Shown: in pieces, positions 8,924-17,744 of the stretch
How the letters are laid out: every line of letters starts with the position of its first letter
Position numbering within the stretch: position 1 is the first letter of the stretch
Assembly: GCF_026343335.1 (NCBI RefSeq)
Contig: NZ_JAPELX010000001.1
Location: forward strand, 7,130,001 to 7,194,000
Direction of reading: 5' to 3'
Length of the DNA stretch: 64,000 nucleotides
From: Streptomyces sp. NBC_00078
Lineage (GTDB): Bacteria > Actinomycetota > Actinomycetes > Streptomycetales > Streptomycetaceae
Position numbers and translations under genes: made by a program
Notes under the pieces: model-generated
Told to the model about the DNA's origin: nothing
Seen by the model: the letters and a program-made list of their open reading frames with translations, nothing else
Database searches by the model: none

Positions 8924-8961
8924 AGGTGCTGAGGTGCTGAGGTGCTGAGGTGCTGAGGTGC
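8924..8961. repeat. Short tandem repeat, 8-bp unit
   Basis: The unit AGGTGCTG is repeated perfectly 4.75 times in a non-coding stretch between the MarR and TetR genes. Copy number may vary between strains. Confidence 0.9.
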
Positions 8962-9068
8962 AGCGGAAGCAGCCCCGGTACTGGACGTCACCAGGAGATG
9001 CTGGACAACCGCCGTCAATTCCGGGTGCTGGTGGTCGCCCTGAATTGTGCGACCAGGGTGCGGCCGAC

Positions 9069-9125
9069 GTGCAGACAGAGCTGCACATCTGGCGAGGCGG
9101 TTGCCACGGGTTCGATGTCATTGCG
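9069..9125 (+). pseudogene. Fragment of an alpha/beta hydrolase (esterase) C-terminus
   Basis: One frame reads TELHIWRGGCHGFDVIA, which resembles the C-terminal block of hormone-sensitive-lipase-type esterases (ELHVWPGAFHGFD), where the His of HGFD is the catalytic histidine. No upstream part of such an enzyme is visible in this frame, so this would be a small remnant. The call rests on one motif. Confidence 0.4.
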
Positions 9126-9131
9126 GGGGGC

Positions 9132-9151
9132 GGATCAGATGCAACTGATCC
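9132..9151. repeat. Perfect inverted repeat, 7-bp arms
   Basis: GGATCAG and CTGATCC are separated by six bases, 34 bp beyond the 3' end of the TetR gene. It could be a weak terminator or a protein-binding site; there is no T-run. Confidence 0.4.
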
Positions 9152-9184
9152 ACAGGTGAGTACGTCTGCGCCTGCGTGCTCAAA

Positions 9185-9784
9185 TCATGAGGTGCCGGTC
9201 TGCAACCCCGCGATGAGTCCGTCGAGTATCCGCAACTGGCGGGAGGGTGTGGTCAGGCGAGCCGCGAAGATCGCGTTGATCTGGAGTCCCATCAGCGTGG
9301 CCATCGCAAGGTCCAAGAACGCATCGAGATCGCAGGATGGGTTGATCTCTCCGGCTTCAGCCGCAGTGTGCAGATACGAGAGCATCTGATCGCGCCAGCG
9401 CGATATCGCCTGGTCGTAGACGCCGATCAGTTCCTGATCGGCTACCGCGTAATTCCAGAAGCCGATGACCACGCGGGCCTCATTGAGACGCTCGTCGTCC
9501 AGGGGCATGATCTCGACGCAGAACTTGCGGAACGCGTTCAGGCCGTTGGCTCCGGCGATGGTGCGGGCGGCCCGCTGCTCGGTGGCCGCATTGGCGCGCT
9601 CCAGCGCGGCCCGCAGAATTGCTGCTTTGGTGGGAAAGTATCGTGCGAGCGCACCGTTCGTGAATCCAGCTTCGGCGGCGAGATCCCGCATGTTCAGCGC
9701 CGCGAACCCTCGCCGCGCGACAAGGCGCCATACGGCTTCGATGATCTCTTCACGCCGCGCGTCGTGGTCCACGATCTTGGGCAT
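9185..9784 (-). CDS. TetR family transcriptional regulator (BetI-like)
   Basis: A 199-residue regulator with a TetR helix-turn-helix (LNMRDLAAEAGFTNGALARY, residues about 30-49) and a BetI-like C-terminal ligand domain. It is transcribed divergently from the aromatic amino acid decarboxylase gene, across a 423-bp intergenic region. That region holds a palindrome next to each promoter, so it likely represses itself and perhaps the decarboxylase. The ATG at 9784 is preceded by an AAGGTG stretch. The ligand is unknown; an amine or aromatic amino acid would fit the context. Confidence 0.85.
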   Translation of the reverse strand: MPKIVDHDARREEIIEAVWRLVARRGFAALNMRDLAAEAGFTNGALARYFPTKAAILRAALERANAATEQRAARTIAGANGLNAFRKFCVEIMPLDDERLNEARVVIGFWNYAVADQELIGVYDQAISRWRDQMLSYLHTAAEAGEINPSCDLDAFLDLAMATLMGLQINAIFAARLTTPSRQLRILDGLIAGLQTGTS

Positions 9785-9794
9785 GGTGACACCT

Positions 9795-9806
9795 TACCAA
9801 CGGGTA
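9795..9806. promoter_or_regulatory. Candidate operator at the TetR promoter
   Basis: TACC-AACG-GGTA is an inverted repeat centred 17 bp upstream of the TetR start codon. Read on the minus strand it starts TCTACC and resembles part of the palindrome at 10043. Confidence 0.4.
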
Positions 9807-10042
9807 GACGCCTGAATGCTGAGGGCTGTGGTCGCACTCGCGGGCCTCACGGCGGATGAGTCCGAGGGGTCGCGTGACCCGCAGACCCAACCCTGTGACC
9901 TGGTGAACCTCTTACGCCACGTGCTCGCGGCAGGGGCGCACGGAGCGAGGGCGAAGAGCCGTCATTCCCGGTCGCCGTGAGGGGGGTCCCCATGGCGCCC
10001 CCTTCCCAGCGACCCCATAAGGGATTACATTGGAGCTATTAA

Positions 10043-10056
10043 TCTACAACTGTAGA
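10043..10056. promoter_or_regulatory. Perfect palindrome in the decarboxylase upstream region
   Basis: TCTACA-AC-TGTAGA has perfect 6-bp arms. It lies 150 bp before the decarboxylase start in an unusually AT-rich patch that probably contains the promoter. It is a candidate site for the divergent TetR protein. Confidence 0.5.
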
Positions 10057-10207
10057 CGCCAGGCTCTGGTGCGGCACCAGTCGGTACGCGGCATCGAGGC
10101 CCTCTGAATCCGGTAGCGGCCAGCTCGCCCCGGGCACCTGATCGTCCCCAGCGCCCAGGTAGGCGCTCAGCCCTCGTCATGACCAACACCACCTCTTAGG
10201 ACAGAGC

Positions 10208-11653
10208 ATGCCTGATCTTGAGCCAGATGAATTCCGCCGCCAGGGCCACCAGTTGGTCGACTGGGTCGCCCAATACCGCACCTCGCTCCCTTCCCTGCAC
10301 GTGCGGCCGAAGGTCTCACCGGGCTCCGTGAAGGCGCAGCTTCCTCGTGAACTGCCTGAGCAGCCGTCCCAGGCGCTGGGCGATGATCTCATCGCCTTGC
10401 TCAACGACGTGGTCGTCCCCTCGTCGCTCCACTGGCAGCACCCGGGCTTCTTCGGCTACTTCCCAGCGAACGCCTCCCTGCTGTCGCTCCTCGGTGACAT
10501 CGCATCGGGCGGGATCGGAGCACAGGGAATGCTCTGGTCGACATCGCCGGCCGGGACGGAGATCGAGCAGGTCCTGCTCGACGGCCTGGCGGATGCCCTG
10601 GGCCTTGGTCGCGAGTTCACTTTCGCCGGAGGCGGAGGCGGTTCGCTGCAGGATTCGGCTTCGTCGGCATCGTTGGCCGCCCTGCTGGCTGCGCTGCAGC
10701 GCAGCAACCCGGACTGGCGCGAACACGGCGTGGACGGCACCGAGACGGTGTACGTCACTGCCGAGACCCACTCGTCACTGGCCAAGGCCGTGCGTGTGGC
10801 CGGGCTCGGCGCGCGAGCATTGCGGATCGTCCCCTTTACCCAGGGCACGATGTCCATGTCGGCGGATGCCCTGGCAGACATGCTGGCCAAGGACGCGGCC
10901 GCCGGAAAGAGGCCGGTCATGGTCTGTCCGACCGTGGGAACAACCGGCACGGGTGCCATCGACCCAGTGCGAGACGTCGCGCTGGCAGCGCGTGCGTACG
11001 AGGCGTGGGTGCACGTCGACGCCGCGTGGGCAGGAGTCGCGGCGTTGTGTCCCGAGTTCCGCTGGCTCCTGGACGGCGTGAACCTTGTCGACTCGTTCTG
11101 CACCGACGCACACAAGTGGTTCTACACCGCCTTCGACGCCTCGTTCATGTGGGTGAGGGATGCCCGAGCGCTGCCCACAGCGCTGTCCATCACACCGGAG
11201 TACCTGCGTAACGCTGCGACCGAATCGGGCGAAGTCATCGATTACCGCGACTGGCAGGTCCCGTTGGGCCGTCGTATGCGTGCGTTGAAGATCTGGTCGG
11301 TGGTGCACGGCGCCGGACTGGAAGGCCTGCGCGAAAGCATCCGCGGCCACGTCGCTATGGCCAACTCCTTGGCCGGCCGGATTGAGAGCGAGTCGGGCTT
11401 CGCCCTGGCCACCCCGCCATCACTGGCACTCGTATGTATGTACCTCGTCGACCAGGAAGGGCGCCCCGACGACGCCGCTACCAAGGCAGCAATGGAGGCG
11501 GTCAACGCCGAAGGGCATTCCTTCCTCACGCACACATCGGTCAACGGTCACTTCGCGATTCGCGTCGCCATCGGCGCGACGACGACGCTGCCCGACCACA
11601 TCGACACCCTGTGGGACTCGCTTCGCAAAGCCGCTCGCCAGAGCGGTGGATGA
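10208..11653 (+). CDS. PLP-dependent aromatic L-amino acid decarboxylase (group II)
   Basis: A complete 481-residue protein of the group II decarboxylase family, which converts aromatic amino acids such as tyrosine, DOPA, tryptophan or phenylalanine to the amine and CO2. PLP-binding Lys303 is in DAHKWFYTAFD, the pyridine-nitrogen Asp271 in HVDAAWAG, and the substrate-stacking His in TAETHSSLAKA. The N-terminus has the typical GHQLVDWVAQY segment. An AGGACAG ribosome binding site precedes the ATG. The gene stands alone opposite a TetR regulator. Substrate specificity, and decarboxylase versus aldehyde-synthase activity, cannot be decided by eye. Confidence 0.88.
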   Translation: MPDLEPDEFRRQGHQLVDWVAQYRTSLPSLHVRPKVSPGSVKAQLPRELPEQPSQALGDDLIALLNDVVVPSSLHWQHPGFFGYFPANASLLSLLGDIASGGIGAQGMLWSTSPAGTEIEQVLLDGLADALGLGREFTFAGGGGGSLQDSASSASLAALLAALQRSNPDWREHGVDGTETVYVTAETHSSLAKAVRVAGLGARALRIVPFTQGTMSMSADALADMLAKDAAAGKRPVMVCPTVGTTGTGAIDPVRDVALAARAYEAWVHVDAAWAGVAALCPEFRWLLDGVNLVDSFCTDAHKWFYTAFDASFMWVRDARALPTALSITPEYLRNAATESGEVIDYRDWQVPLGRRMRALKIWSVVHGAGLEGLRESIRGHVAMANSLAGRIESESGFALATPPSLALVCMYLVDQEGRPDDAATKAAMEAVNAEGHSFLTHTSVNGHFAIRVAIGATTTLPDHIDTLWDSLRKAARQSGG

Positions 11654-11739
11654 CTACCGACCTTGGCGGATTGGCTTCGGGTGCCGGGGTTGAGGGTCAG
11701 GCCTGTTTCGGTGAGGCAGCCGTCGATGAGTCCCGGGTG

Positions 11740-12546
11740 GGGGTCTGTAAAGCGAGCGGTGTAACTGGGCTTGGCGTGGCTAGAGTTGGCCTGCGGTGAG
11801 GCGGCCGTCGAAGGCCAGGTCGAAGGCCAGGTCGAAGGCGTTCATGGCGCCCTTCCAGCGCATGGTCCAGCGTTTCCGGCCGGCGCCGGTCGGGGCGAGG
11901 CTCATGACGGCCATGTAGACGCGCTTGAGGGCGGCCTGCTCCGTGGGGAAGTGACCGCGGGAGCGGACGGCCTTGCGGATGCGGGCGTTGACGCTCTCGA
12001 TGCTGTTGGTCGTGCACACAATCCGGCGTATTTCCGCATCAAACTGAAGGAAAGGCGTGAACTCGGCCCAGCTGGACTCCCAGAGGCGGACGATCGCCGG
12101 GTACTTCTTGCCCCAGGTCTCGGCGAATTCCAGGAACCGTGTCGTGGCCGCGTCCTCGGTCGGCGCGGTGTAGACGGGCTTGAGTGCCTTCGCGATCTTG
12201 TCCCAGTCCTGCCGGGCCGCGTATCGGAACGACGCCCGCAAGAGGTGAACCACACACGTTTGCACCACGGTTCGCGGCCAGACCTCGCCGACCGCGTCGG
12301 GCAGCCCCTTCAACCCGTCGCAGACCAGCATGAGGACGTCTTCGACGCCCCTGTTCTTCAGCTCGGAGAGCACTCGAAGCCAGTGTTTCGCGCCTTCGCC
12401 GCCGTCGCCGACCCACAGGCCGAGGATGTCGCGGTATCCCTCGGCGGTGACCGCCAGGGCCACATAGATCGGCCTGTTCGCTACTTGGCCATCGCGAATC
12501 TTGACGTTGATAGCGTCAATGAAGACGACCGGGTAGACGCGGCGGA
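11740..12546 (-). mobile_element. Truncated IS256-type insertion sequence
   Basis: One end lies near 11740-11765, where a sequence starting GGGTCTGTAAAGCGAGC looks like the terminal repeat; I infer this rather than recognise it. The element runs into the truncated transposase gene. The other end is missing: at about 12546 the IS sequence stops and unrelated GH43-type coding sequence begins. Confidence 0.6.
11780..12546 (-). pseudogene. IS256/Mutator family transposase, N-terminus deleted
   Basis: About 255 C-terminal residues of an IS256-type DDE transposase remain: YPVVFIDAINVKIRDG holds the first Asp, LVCDGLKGLPDA the second Asp, and TTNSIESVNARIRK the Glu. A normal protein has about 400 residues, so the N-terminal DNA-binding part is gone. 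An open frame continues upstream to 12787, but that stretch is antisense to a GH43 fragment and not transposase. A 12-bp tandem duplication (TCGAAGGCCAGG at 11808 and 11820) near the end gives a repeated DLAF. It is unlikely to be active. Confidence 0.85.
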
Positions 12547-12584
12547 TTCCACTGGTTCCTGCTCCCCCACCCGGCCCTCCCCGG

Positions 12585-12872
12585 CCACACATCCCGGGCC
12601 CCGCCTCCACCGCGACCGTCGTGCTCGACTGCTCCGGGATGGCGGACGGCGACCGGGCCGGGCCGGCGATGCTGCGGGACTCCTCCGCCTGGATCGACGT
12701 CACGCGGCAGGATGGCGTCAGCAGGCTGGTGATGTTCGACGGCCTGACCATGGACGCCCGCTGGAACACCAGCAACACCGGCACCAAGCAGGCCCGCGCC
12801 CACCTCCCCGCGTCCGGCAGCCGCGTCTGGCTGCGCGCCGCCGCCGACGGGCCGCCAGGCGACGACGCGTGA
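12585..12872 (+). pseudogene. C-terminal fragment of a GH43-type arabinofuranosidase/xylosidase
   Basis: The frame ending at the TGA at 12870 encodes about 95 residues, including GMADGDRAGPAMLRDSSAWI and VMFDGLTMDARWNTS. These match the beta-sandwich domain that follows the propeller in GH43 enzymes. The catalytic propeller is absent and the sequence begins at the IS256 breakpoint, so this is the surviving tail of a disrupted gene. It has no start codon or ribosome binding site of its own. Confidence 0.6.
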
Positions 12873-12976
12873 AGCTGATTCCGGCACCCTGATCATCCTG
12901 TTCGATCGCCGGAACCCCGCCCGGCGGCTGTGGGCAAGGCGGCAGCCCGGCTCGGCCGGTAGGTTCGGGGCCTTCT

Positions 12977-13015
12977 CATGATGGCCTTGAGGAGCCGGTA
13001 TGCCTTGGCCGTCAT
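12977..13015 (-). pseudogene. Short fragment of a phage-type integrase
   Basis: On the minus strand one frame reads MTAKAYRLLKAIM, very like the AKAYRLLKAIL segment in the core-binding domain of actinobacterial tyrosine integrases. Flanking frames are degenerate. With an IS remnant 400 bp away, this suggests past mobile-element activity, but the match is only 13 residues. Confidence 0.35.
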
Positions 13016-13127
13016 AGTCGGCAGCAGCTGCCCGCAGGCGCACGGATGACGGGCCGTTTCCGTCCGGCGCCCCGTACGCGGAGAGGGGGCGCCGAACGGA
13101 ACTACGCCGTCCGGGAGTGGGCGCCGC

Positions 13128-14771
13128 TCAGGAGGTGAGCAGGGAGAGGTTCACCGTGTTGGCGAGGGCCTGCATGCCCGCGCTGTTGGGGTGCAGATGG
13201 TCGCCGCTGTCGTAGGCGGGGAGCAGTTGCGCCGGGTTGGCCGGGTCGCGGAGCGCCGCGTCGAAGTCGATCACCGCGTCGAAGGCGCCGCTGGTGCGGA
13301 TCCAGTCGTTGACCTGGGCGCGGATGGCGGCCTTGGCTGCGGTCTGTGTGGAGTTCGGCAGGATGGTCCCGCCGATTATTCGGACACCGGCCGTGTGTGC
13401 CTGGTTGATCATGGTCTGGTAGCCGGCGATGATCTGGTCGGCGGGGGTGGGGGTGGTGTTGTTGATGTCGTTGATGCCCTCCAGCAGGATGACGTTCTTC
13501 ACGCCCGGCTGGGTCAGGACGTCGTGGGAGAACCGGGTCTTGGCCGCGATGCCCTGCGGCGCGCTCGGGCTGTCGGTGACCACCCGGTTGCCGCCGATAC
13601 CAGCGTCGACCACGCCGAGGCGCTGGCCGCCGGACTCGGCCTGCAGCCGCCGGGCGAGGTAGTCGGGCCAGCGCCGGTTGGTGTTGTCGGTGGCGCTGGA
13701 GCCGTCGGTGATGGAGTCGCCGATGGCCACGACGGTTCCCTTGGCCGTGGGTGACACGACGTCGAGTCCGGCGACGTAGAACCAGTGGTTCGTGGTGGCG
13801 GTGAAGTTCGTCGCGGCCTCCTCGGCGGCGTGGTTGCCGGTGCCCGCGGCGGACAGGTAGGAGGTCTGGTGGGCGTCGTTGTGGTAGGTGGAGGCGCCGG
13901 TGGTGCCCGGGAGGTAGACGCTCACCAGCAGGTTCTGCTCCGCGACGACCGGCATCGGGATGACGTCGCTGGTCAGTTCCTGCCCGGCGGGGATGGTCGG
14001 CGTGGCCGACCGGCCGAAGGTGACGGTGTGTGTGGTGCCCGCGACCGCGGTGGCGCCGCTGGACTGGACGGCCACCGTGACGGCACCGACCGAGAGGGCG
14101 GTCGTGCTGCGCAGGTTGGACAGCCGGATGCGCAGCCCCGCGCCGGAGGTGTTGTTGTGGACGACCATCCGGAGGGTCTGCGCGTTGAAACTCTGGCCGC
14201 CGCTGGTCATGGCCGGGCCCCAGGTGGCGGAGCGCAGGCGCTCGGTCAGGCTCCACTGCTGGTTGGCGTTGGCCGTGGTCTTGCAGGTCCACTGGATGAT
14301 CCGGTGGTCCTCCGCGGCGGAGCCGTCGGAGACGTCCAGGCACAGGCCGCTGCGGGCGGAGACGATCTCCGAACCGCTGAAGGTCCAGTTCTGGTTGCTG
14401 GCGCCGGTGCAGGGCCACTGGATGATCGCGGCCCCCGCGTTCGTGGAGCCGTTCTGGACGTCCATGCACTTGCCGCTGTTGATGTTGACCAGCGAGAAGG
14501 TGCCGTCGCCGTGGTCGACCGCCTCCCACAACTGGCCGGGGCCCCCGGAGGCGGTCTTCTGCACGACCGTCGCGCCGTTGGCCAGGGAGTCCGACAGCAC
14601 GGCGGCGTTCTTGCCGCTGTTGGCCGCCGTCAGGGAGTAGACGTGGCCGCCCTGCGGCGCGCCCGCCGCCGAGGCGTCTGCCGCCGGGGCGAGGGTGAGT
14701 CCGACAGCGGCCAGGCAGGTGGCGGATGCCGTGGCCGTGAGTCTGGCGGAGAGTCTTCGGGAGGTGTGCAT
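13128..14771 (-). CDS. Secreted SGNH/GDSL hydrolase with an N-terminal ricin-type lectin domain
   Basis: A 547-residue exported protein. A Sec signal peptide covers about residues 1-35 (cleavage near ADASAAG). Residues 40-180 form a ricin B beta-trefoil with QxW-like repeats (GGPGQLWEA, ASNQNWTF, NANQQWSL). Residues 330-547 are an SGNH esterase domain with the nucleophile in AIGDSITDG, GIGGNRV, GINDIN and the Asp/His pair in DHLHPN. A beta-sandwich-like linker lies between. The family removes acyl groups from carbohydrates; the lectin domain should bind the polysaccharide. It is transcribed in the same direction as the fucosidase and beta-helix genes and probably acts on the same class of glycan. 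The exact ester is unknown. Confidence 0.88.
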   Translation of the reverse strand: MHTSRRLSARLTATASATCLAAVGLTLAPAADASAAGAPQGGHVYSLTAANSGKNAAVLSDSLANGATVVQKTASGGPGQLWEAVDHGDGTFSLVNINSGKCMDVQNGSTNAGAAIIQWPCTGASNQNWTFSGSEIVSARSGLCLDVSDGSAAEDHRIIQWTCKTTANANQQWSLTERLRSATWGPAMTSGGQSFNAQTLRMVVHNNTSGAGLRIRLSNLRSTTALSVGAVTVAVQSSGATAVAGTTHTVTFGRSATPTIPAGQELTSDVIPMPVVAEQNLLVSVYLPGTTGASTYHNDAHQTSYLSAAGTGNHAAEEAATNFTATTNHWFYVAGLDVVSPTAKGTVVAIGDSITDGSSATDNTNRRWPDYLARRLQAESGGQRLGVVDAGIGGNRVVTDSPSAPQGIAAKTRFSHDVLTQPGVKNVILLEGINDINNTTPTPADQIIAGYQTMINQAHTAGVRIIGGTILPNSTQTAAKAAIRAQVNDWIRTSGAFDAVIDFDAALRDPANPAQLLPAYDSGDHLHPNSAGMQALANTVNLSLLTS

Positions 14772-14847
14772 GTGCGGCCCTTCTTTGCTGGGTGGGGACG
14801 TGCGCGTCTTCGTCGTGGAGACGTGCGGGTCGAGGGGGCTGGGGCGC

Positions 14848-15110
14848 TCAGGAGGTGAAGCTCCGCAGCGTGAACTGCTGGTCGAGCCGGCTTCCGCAGG
14901 TCTACTGGACCAGCGCGGCCCCGTCGGCGGAGGCCGAGTTGGCGGCCCAGGAGCCGGCGAGGTGGACGGTGGCGCCGGTCATGTCGCCGAGTGCGGGCAA
15001 GCCGTGTGCGCGGACGGCGTGAGAGCGGCGTTGACGTACGGCAGGAGTGGGGGCCTGGGTGAAACCTGTGAAGTTCAGCCGGACGTTGATGGTGACGTGC
15101 TCGGAGGAAT
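14848..15110 (-). pseudogene. Decayed ricin-type lectin domain (C-terminal remnant)
   Basis: One minus-strand frame reads AANSASADGAALVQ, a stop codon, then TCGSRLDQQFTLRSFTS and the true stop at 14848. In intact ricin domains the interrupted position is Trp (ALVQWTCGS), so the in-frame TAG is a one-base change from TGG. The frame upstream (VTINVRLNFTGFTQAPT) may belong to the same lost protein. The fragment lies between the SGNH and fucosidase genes and has no start. Confidence 0.55.
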
Positions 15111-15227
15111 GATGGAATCAGGCACGCGTTCTGGGGGGCGCGAGGTGCCCAGGCGCCTCGCGCCCGCAGGGGACCGCCACCGCTGCCCCTCGCAACAGGC
15201 CGAGGAGGAGCAGGCCGGAGGGCAGGA

Positions 15228-17180
15228 TCAGGAGGGGATGATCTGCCACTGTTGCTCGGTGCGGCCCGCGTAGGGCTGCTGCTCGACGGCGGCTGCGTTG
15301 GCGGTGCTGGCCTCGTCCACGGCGAGCGAGAGCCCGCTGTAGCGGTTGACCAGTAGGTAGTGCCCGTCACCGGTGGGTGTGACGGCCCAGTGCTGCTGGG
15401 GGACGCTGGCGTCTCCCCAGATGCCGGCGGTGCCGCCGTCCGCGCGGGAGAGATCCGCGATCTCCAGGAGCTTGCCGCTGCCCACACCCTTGATCTTGTA
15501 GTAGCCGTCGCCGGACTTGATGAAGGTCCACTTCTGGTTCGTCTGGCCGAGCCAGGGCCACTGCTGGATTTTGGTGCCGTTGGTGGTGAGCCTGTTCACC
15601 ACGTCGGCCACCTGGCCGCTGTTTCGGTTGGCCAGCCGGTAGACGGTGCCGTCACCGGGCAGCGTGGTGGACACCAGTGCCGGCTTGAGCGACCGGCCGC
15701 CGATCCTGACGCCGCCGATGTTGGCGTAACCGCCGGTGGCCGCGTTGGCCCGGATCCGTACGAAGCCCACGTTTCGGGCGGGCCATTCGGCCACCTTGGT
15801 GGCGCGGTCGCCGGCCCAGGCGCCGGTGGCGACCTGGGTGAAGTTCGTGCCGTCGGTGCTGGTGAGGATGGTGCAGGAGGTGATGTCGCCGTCGGTGGAG
15901 TTGTTGCGGTTCCACTGCTTGGGCAGGTACTCCAGCGTGGAGACGTTGCTCCACACGCCGCCGAGGTCGATGGTGATCGACTGCGGCAGCGGCGCCGGCA
16001 GCCCCCAGGTCGACCAGCAGGTCTCGTAGCGGACGTCGCTGAGTCCGTCGATGGCGTGCAGCGGTCCCTCGCCGGTGTGGAAGGCGGTGGCGTACGCGTT
16101 GACCGGTGTGACGGGGTGCTCGGCGCGCAGTGGCTGGGTGGGCAGCGGTGGCCGGGAGGTGTTGGGGCTCCAGGCCGCGCCGACCTCGGCGAGCCGGTTG
16201 ACGATGTTGGTGTCCAGCAGGCCGTTGCGGTTGGGCGGGCAGTTGAGGATGAACGAGGTGTACTTCGGTTCCAGGTCGGCCAGGTGCGAGAGGATCGCGG
16301 CTTTGCTCATGAGGCTCTCGGTCGGGGTGGAGGGGTGCCAGAACCAGCCGTTGCTGATGGTCTGTCCCTGCATTCCGGCGTAGGTGTTGCCCGCCGGCGC
16401 CGTGATGCCCAGTGGCTCCTCGAAGAAGATCGCGTCACTGAGGAAGGGCTCCGACAGCCCGCCGATGTCGATCATGACGCAGTCCGGCTGCAGTTGCTTC
16501 ACCAGCGAGCGGATCCTCTGGTAGGAGACGGCCTGCTGGCCCATCTGCCATGCGTAGCCGTCGGTCATGAACATGTCGATGGTGCCGTAGTTGGTGAGCA
16601 ACTCGGTGATCTGACCGAGGATGAAGGTCATGTCGCCGGGCTGGATGGCATCGGTGATTTCGAGCCCGGTCACCTTGTGCCTGCTCTCCCACGCCTCGAC
16701 GCCGAAGGTGCGGTCCCAGATCGAGTAGTAGAACCCGACCTTCAGCCCCTTCGCCCGGAACGCATCGCAGTACGCCCGCACCACGTCCTGCTTGTAGGAG
16801 CTGTTCGCGACGTTCTGGGTGCCGTAGGCGCTCGGCCACAGGGCGAAGCCGTCGTGGTGCTTGGTGGTCAGGATGCCGTAACTCATCTTCGCGGCAGCCG
16901 CCGCGTCGGCCCACTGCGCGCAGTTGACACTCGGCGGGGCGAAGACGGTGGGACTCTGTTTCGGCGCCGCCCACTCCTCGCTGGTGAAGGTGCCCAGGCT
17001 GAAGTGGTTGAACATGCCGAACCGCATGTCGACCATCTTGCTCAGGTTGGTCTGCGTGTCCGCGGCCGACGCCTGCGACAGCAGGCCGGAGAAGCCGGGG
17101 ACCAGCGGCAGGGCGGTCGCGGCGGTCGCCGCCCCCGCCGCACTGAGAAAGGTACGGCGATTCATTCTGGACGCGGACAT
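15228..17180 (-). CDS. Secreted alpha-L-fucosidase (GH29) with F5/8C and ricin domains
   Basis: A 650-residue enzyme. A twin-arginine signal (MNRRTFLSAAGAA) points to Tat export. Residues about 45-370 form the GH29 barrel: MRFGMFNHFS, LTTKHHDGFALW, KVGFYYSIWD, and the nucleophile Asp in IDMFMTDGYAW. Residues about 380-515 form an F5/8 type C (CBM32-like) module, and residues 525-650 a ricin beta-trefoil (NQKWTF, QQHWAV, EQQWQI). The ATG at 17180 follows AGGAG; the frame extends 93 codons upstream without homology. It should release alpha-L-fucose from glycans outside the cell. A palindromic site 356 bp upstream recurs before the beta-helix gene. Confidence 0.9.
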   Translation of the reverse strand: MSASRMNRRTFLSAAGAATAATALPLVPGFSGLLSQASAADTQTNLSKMVDMRFGMFNHFSLGTFTSEEWAAPKQSPTVFAPPSVNCAQWADAAAAAKMSYGILTTKHHDGFALWPSAYGTQNVANSSYKQDVVRAYCDAFRAKGLKVGFYYSIWDRTFGVEAWESRHKVTGLEITDAIQPGDMTFILGQITELLTNYGTIDMFMTDGYAWQMGQQAVSYQRIRSLVKQLQPDCVMIDIGGLSEPFLSDAIFFEEPLGITAPAGNTYAGMQGQTISNGWFWHPSTPTESLMSKAAILSHLADLEPKYTSFILNCPPNRNGLLDTNIVNRLAEVGAAWSPNTSRPPLPTQPLRAEHPVTPVNAYATAFHTGEGPLHAIDGLSDVRYETCWSTWGLPAPLPQSITIDLGGVWSNVSTLEYLPKQWNRNNSTDGDITSCTILTSTDGTNFTQVATGAWAGDRATKVAEWPARNVGFVRIRANAATGGYANIGGVRIGGRSLKPALVSTTLPGDGTVYRLANRNSGQVADVVNRLTTNGTKIQQWPWLGQTNQKWTFIKSGDGYYKIKGVGSGKLLEIADLSRADGGTAGIWGDASVPQQHWAVTPTGDGHYLLVNRYSGLSLAVDEASTANAAAVEQQPYAGRTEQQWQIIPS

Positions 17181-17535
17181 GGGGCACTCCTGCGGATCGA
17201 TGGCGCGGCTTGCGGTGACGATGTCCAGGGACATTCCGGGCCGGCCGGGTGTCGTGGTGTGCCGGGGGGCAGGCGGCGGGGCTGCCCTGCCAGTCGCGGG
17301 CGTTGTCGGGCGGAGCGACGTGCGGGCGGGCCCGGGAGGCGGACCGACGGGCTGCGGCTCTTCCTTTCGGGACGGGGCCCTGGACGCAAGGGCGAAGCCT
17401 GCCGTCGGTGACCGCCATGCCGACGAGCGACTCTTCGGCGGGTGATCGACTCCCGACAAGGTCTTCTCCCCGGCAGTTCGAAGGACAGGGCACGGTGTCC
17501 TGACAGGCTTTGCGCACCGCGTATGTTTCGGCCAA

Positions 17536-17546
17536 GCATCGGATGT
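17536..17546. promoter_or_regulatory. Shared operator motif, copy 1 (fucosidase upstream region)
   Basis: GCATCGGATGT, one base off the palindrome ACATCSGATGT found twice upstream of the beta-helix gene. It lies 356 bp before the fucosidase start, in a long AT-richer leader region. Confidence 0.55.
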
Positions 17547-17744
17547 ATTAACGGCTACGAATCAGCTATCTGTCTAGGTGCTCGACAGAAATTGCCAGAT
17601 CAAGTGAAGATCGCTGCTGGTCGACGAGTTCACCCCTCAGGGCTGAAGTCGCGATACATGGGAGGTGTTGACGGAGCGCATCTGTCCGACTTGTCGGACG
17701 CTGTTCGAAAGCCGCGCACGCGTCGCACTGCCGAGCCCGGCGTG

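Noticed and set aside
8924..8961. Repeats considered as a CRISPR array, together with those at 44959 and 26709
   Set aside because: Units are 8-18 bp without unique spacers, and no cas genes are present. No CRISPR array is seen in the window.
11808..11831. Tandem 12-bp repeat at the transposase end as a functional site
   Set aside because: It is in frame, duplicates four residues near the C-terminus of a pseudogene, and most likely arose by slippage.
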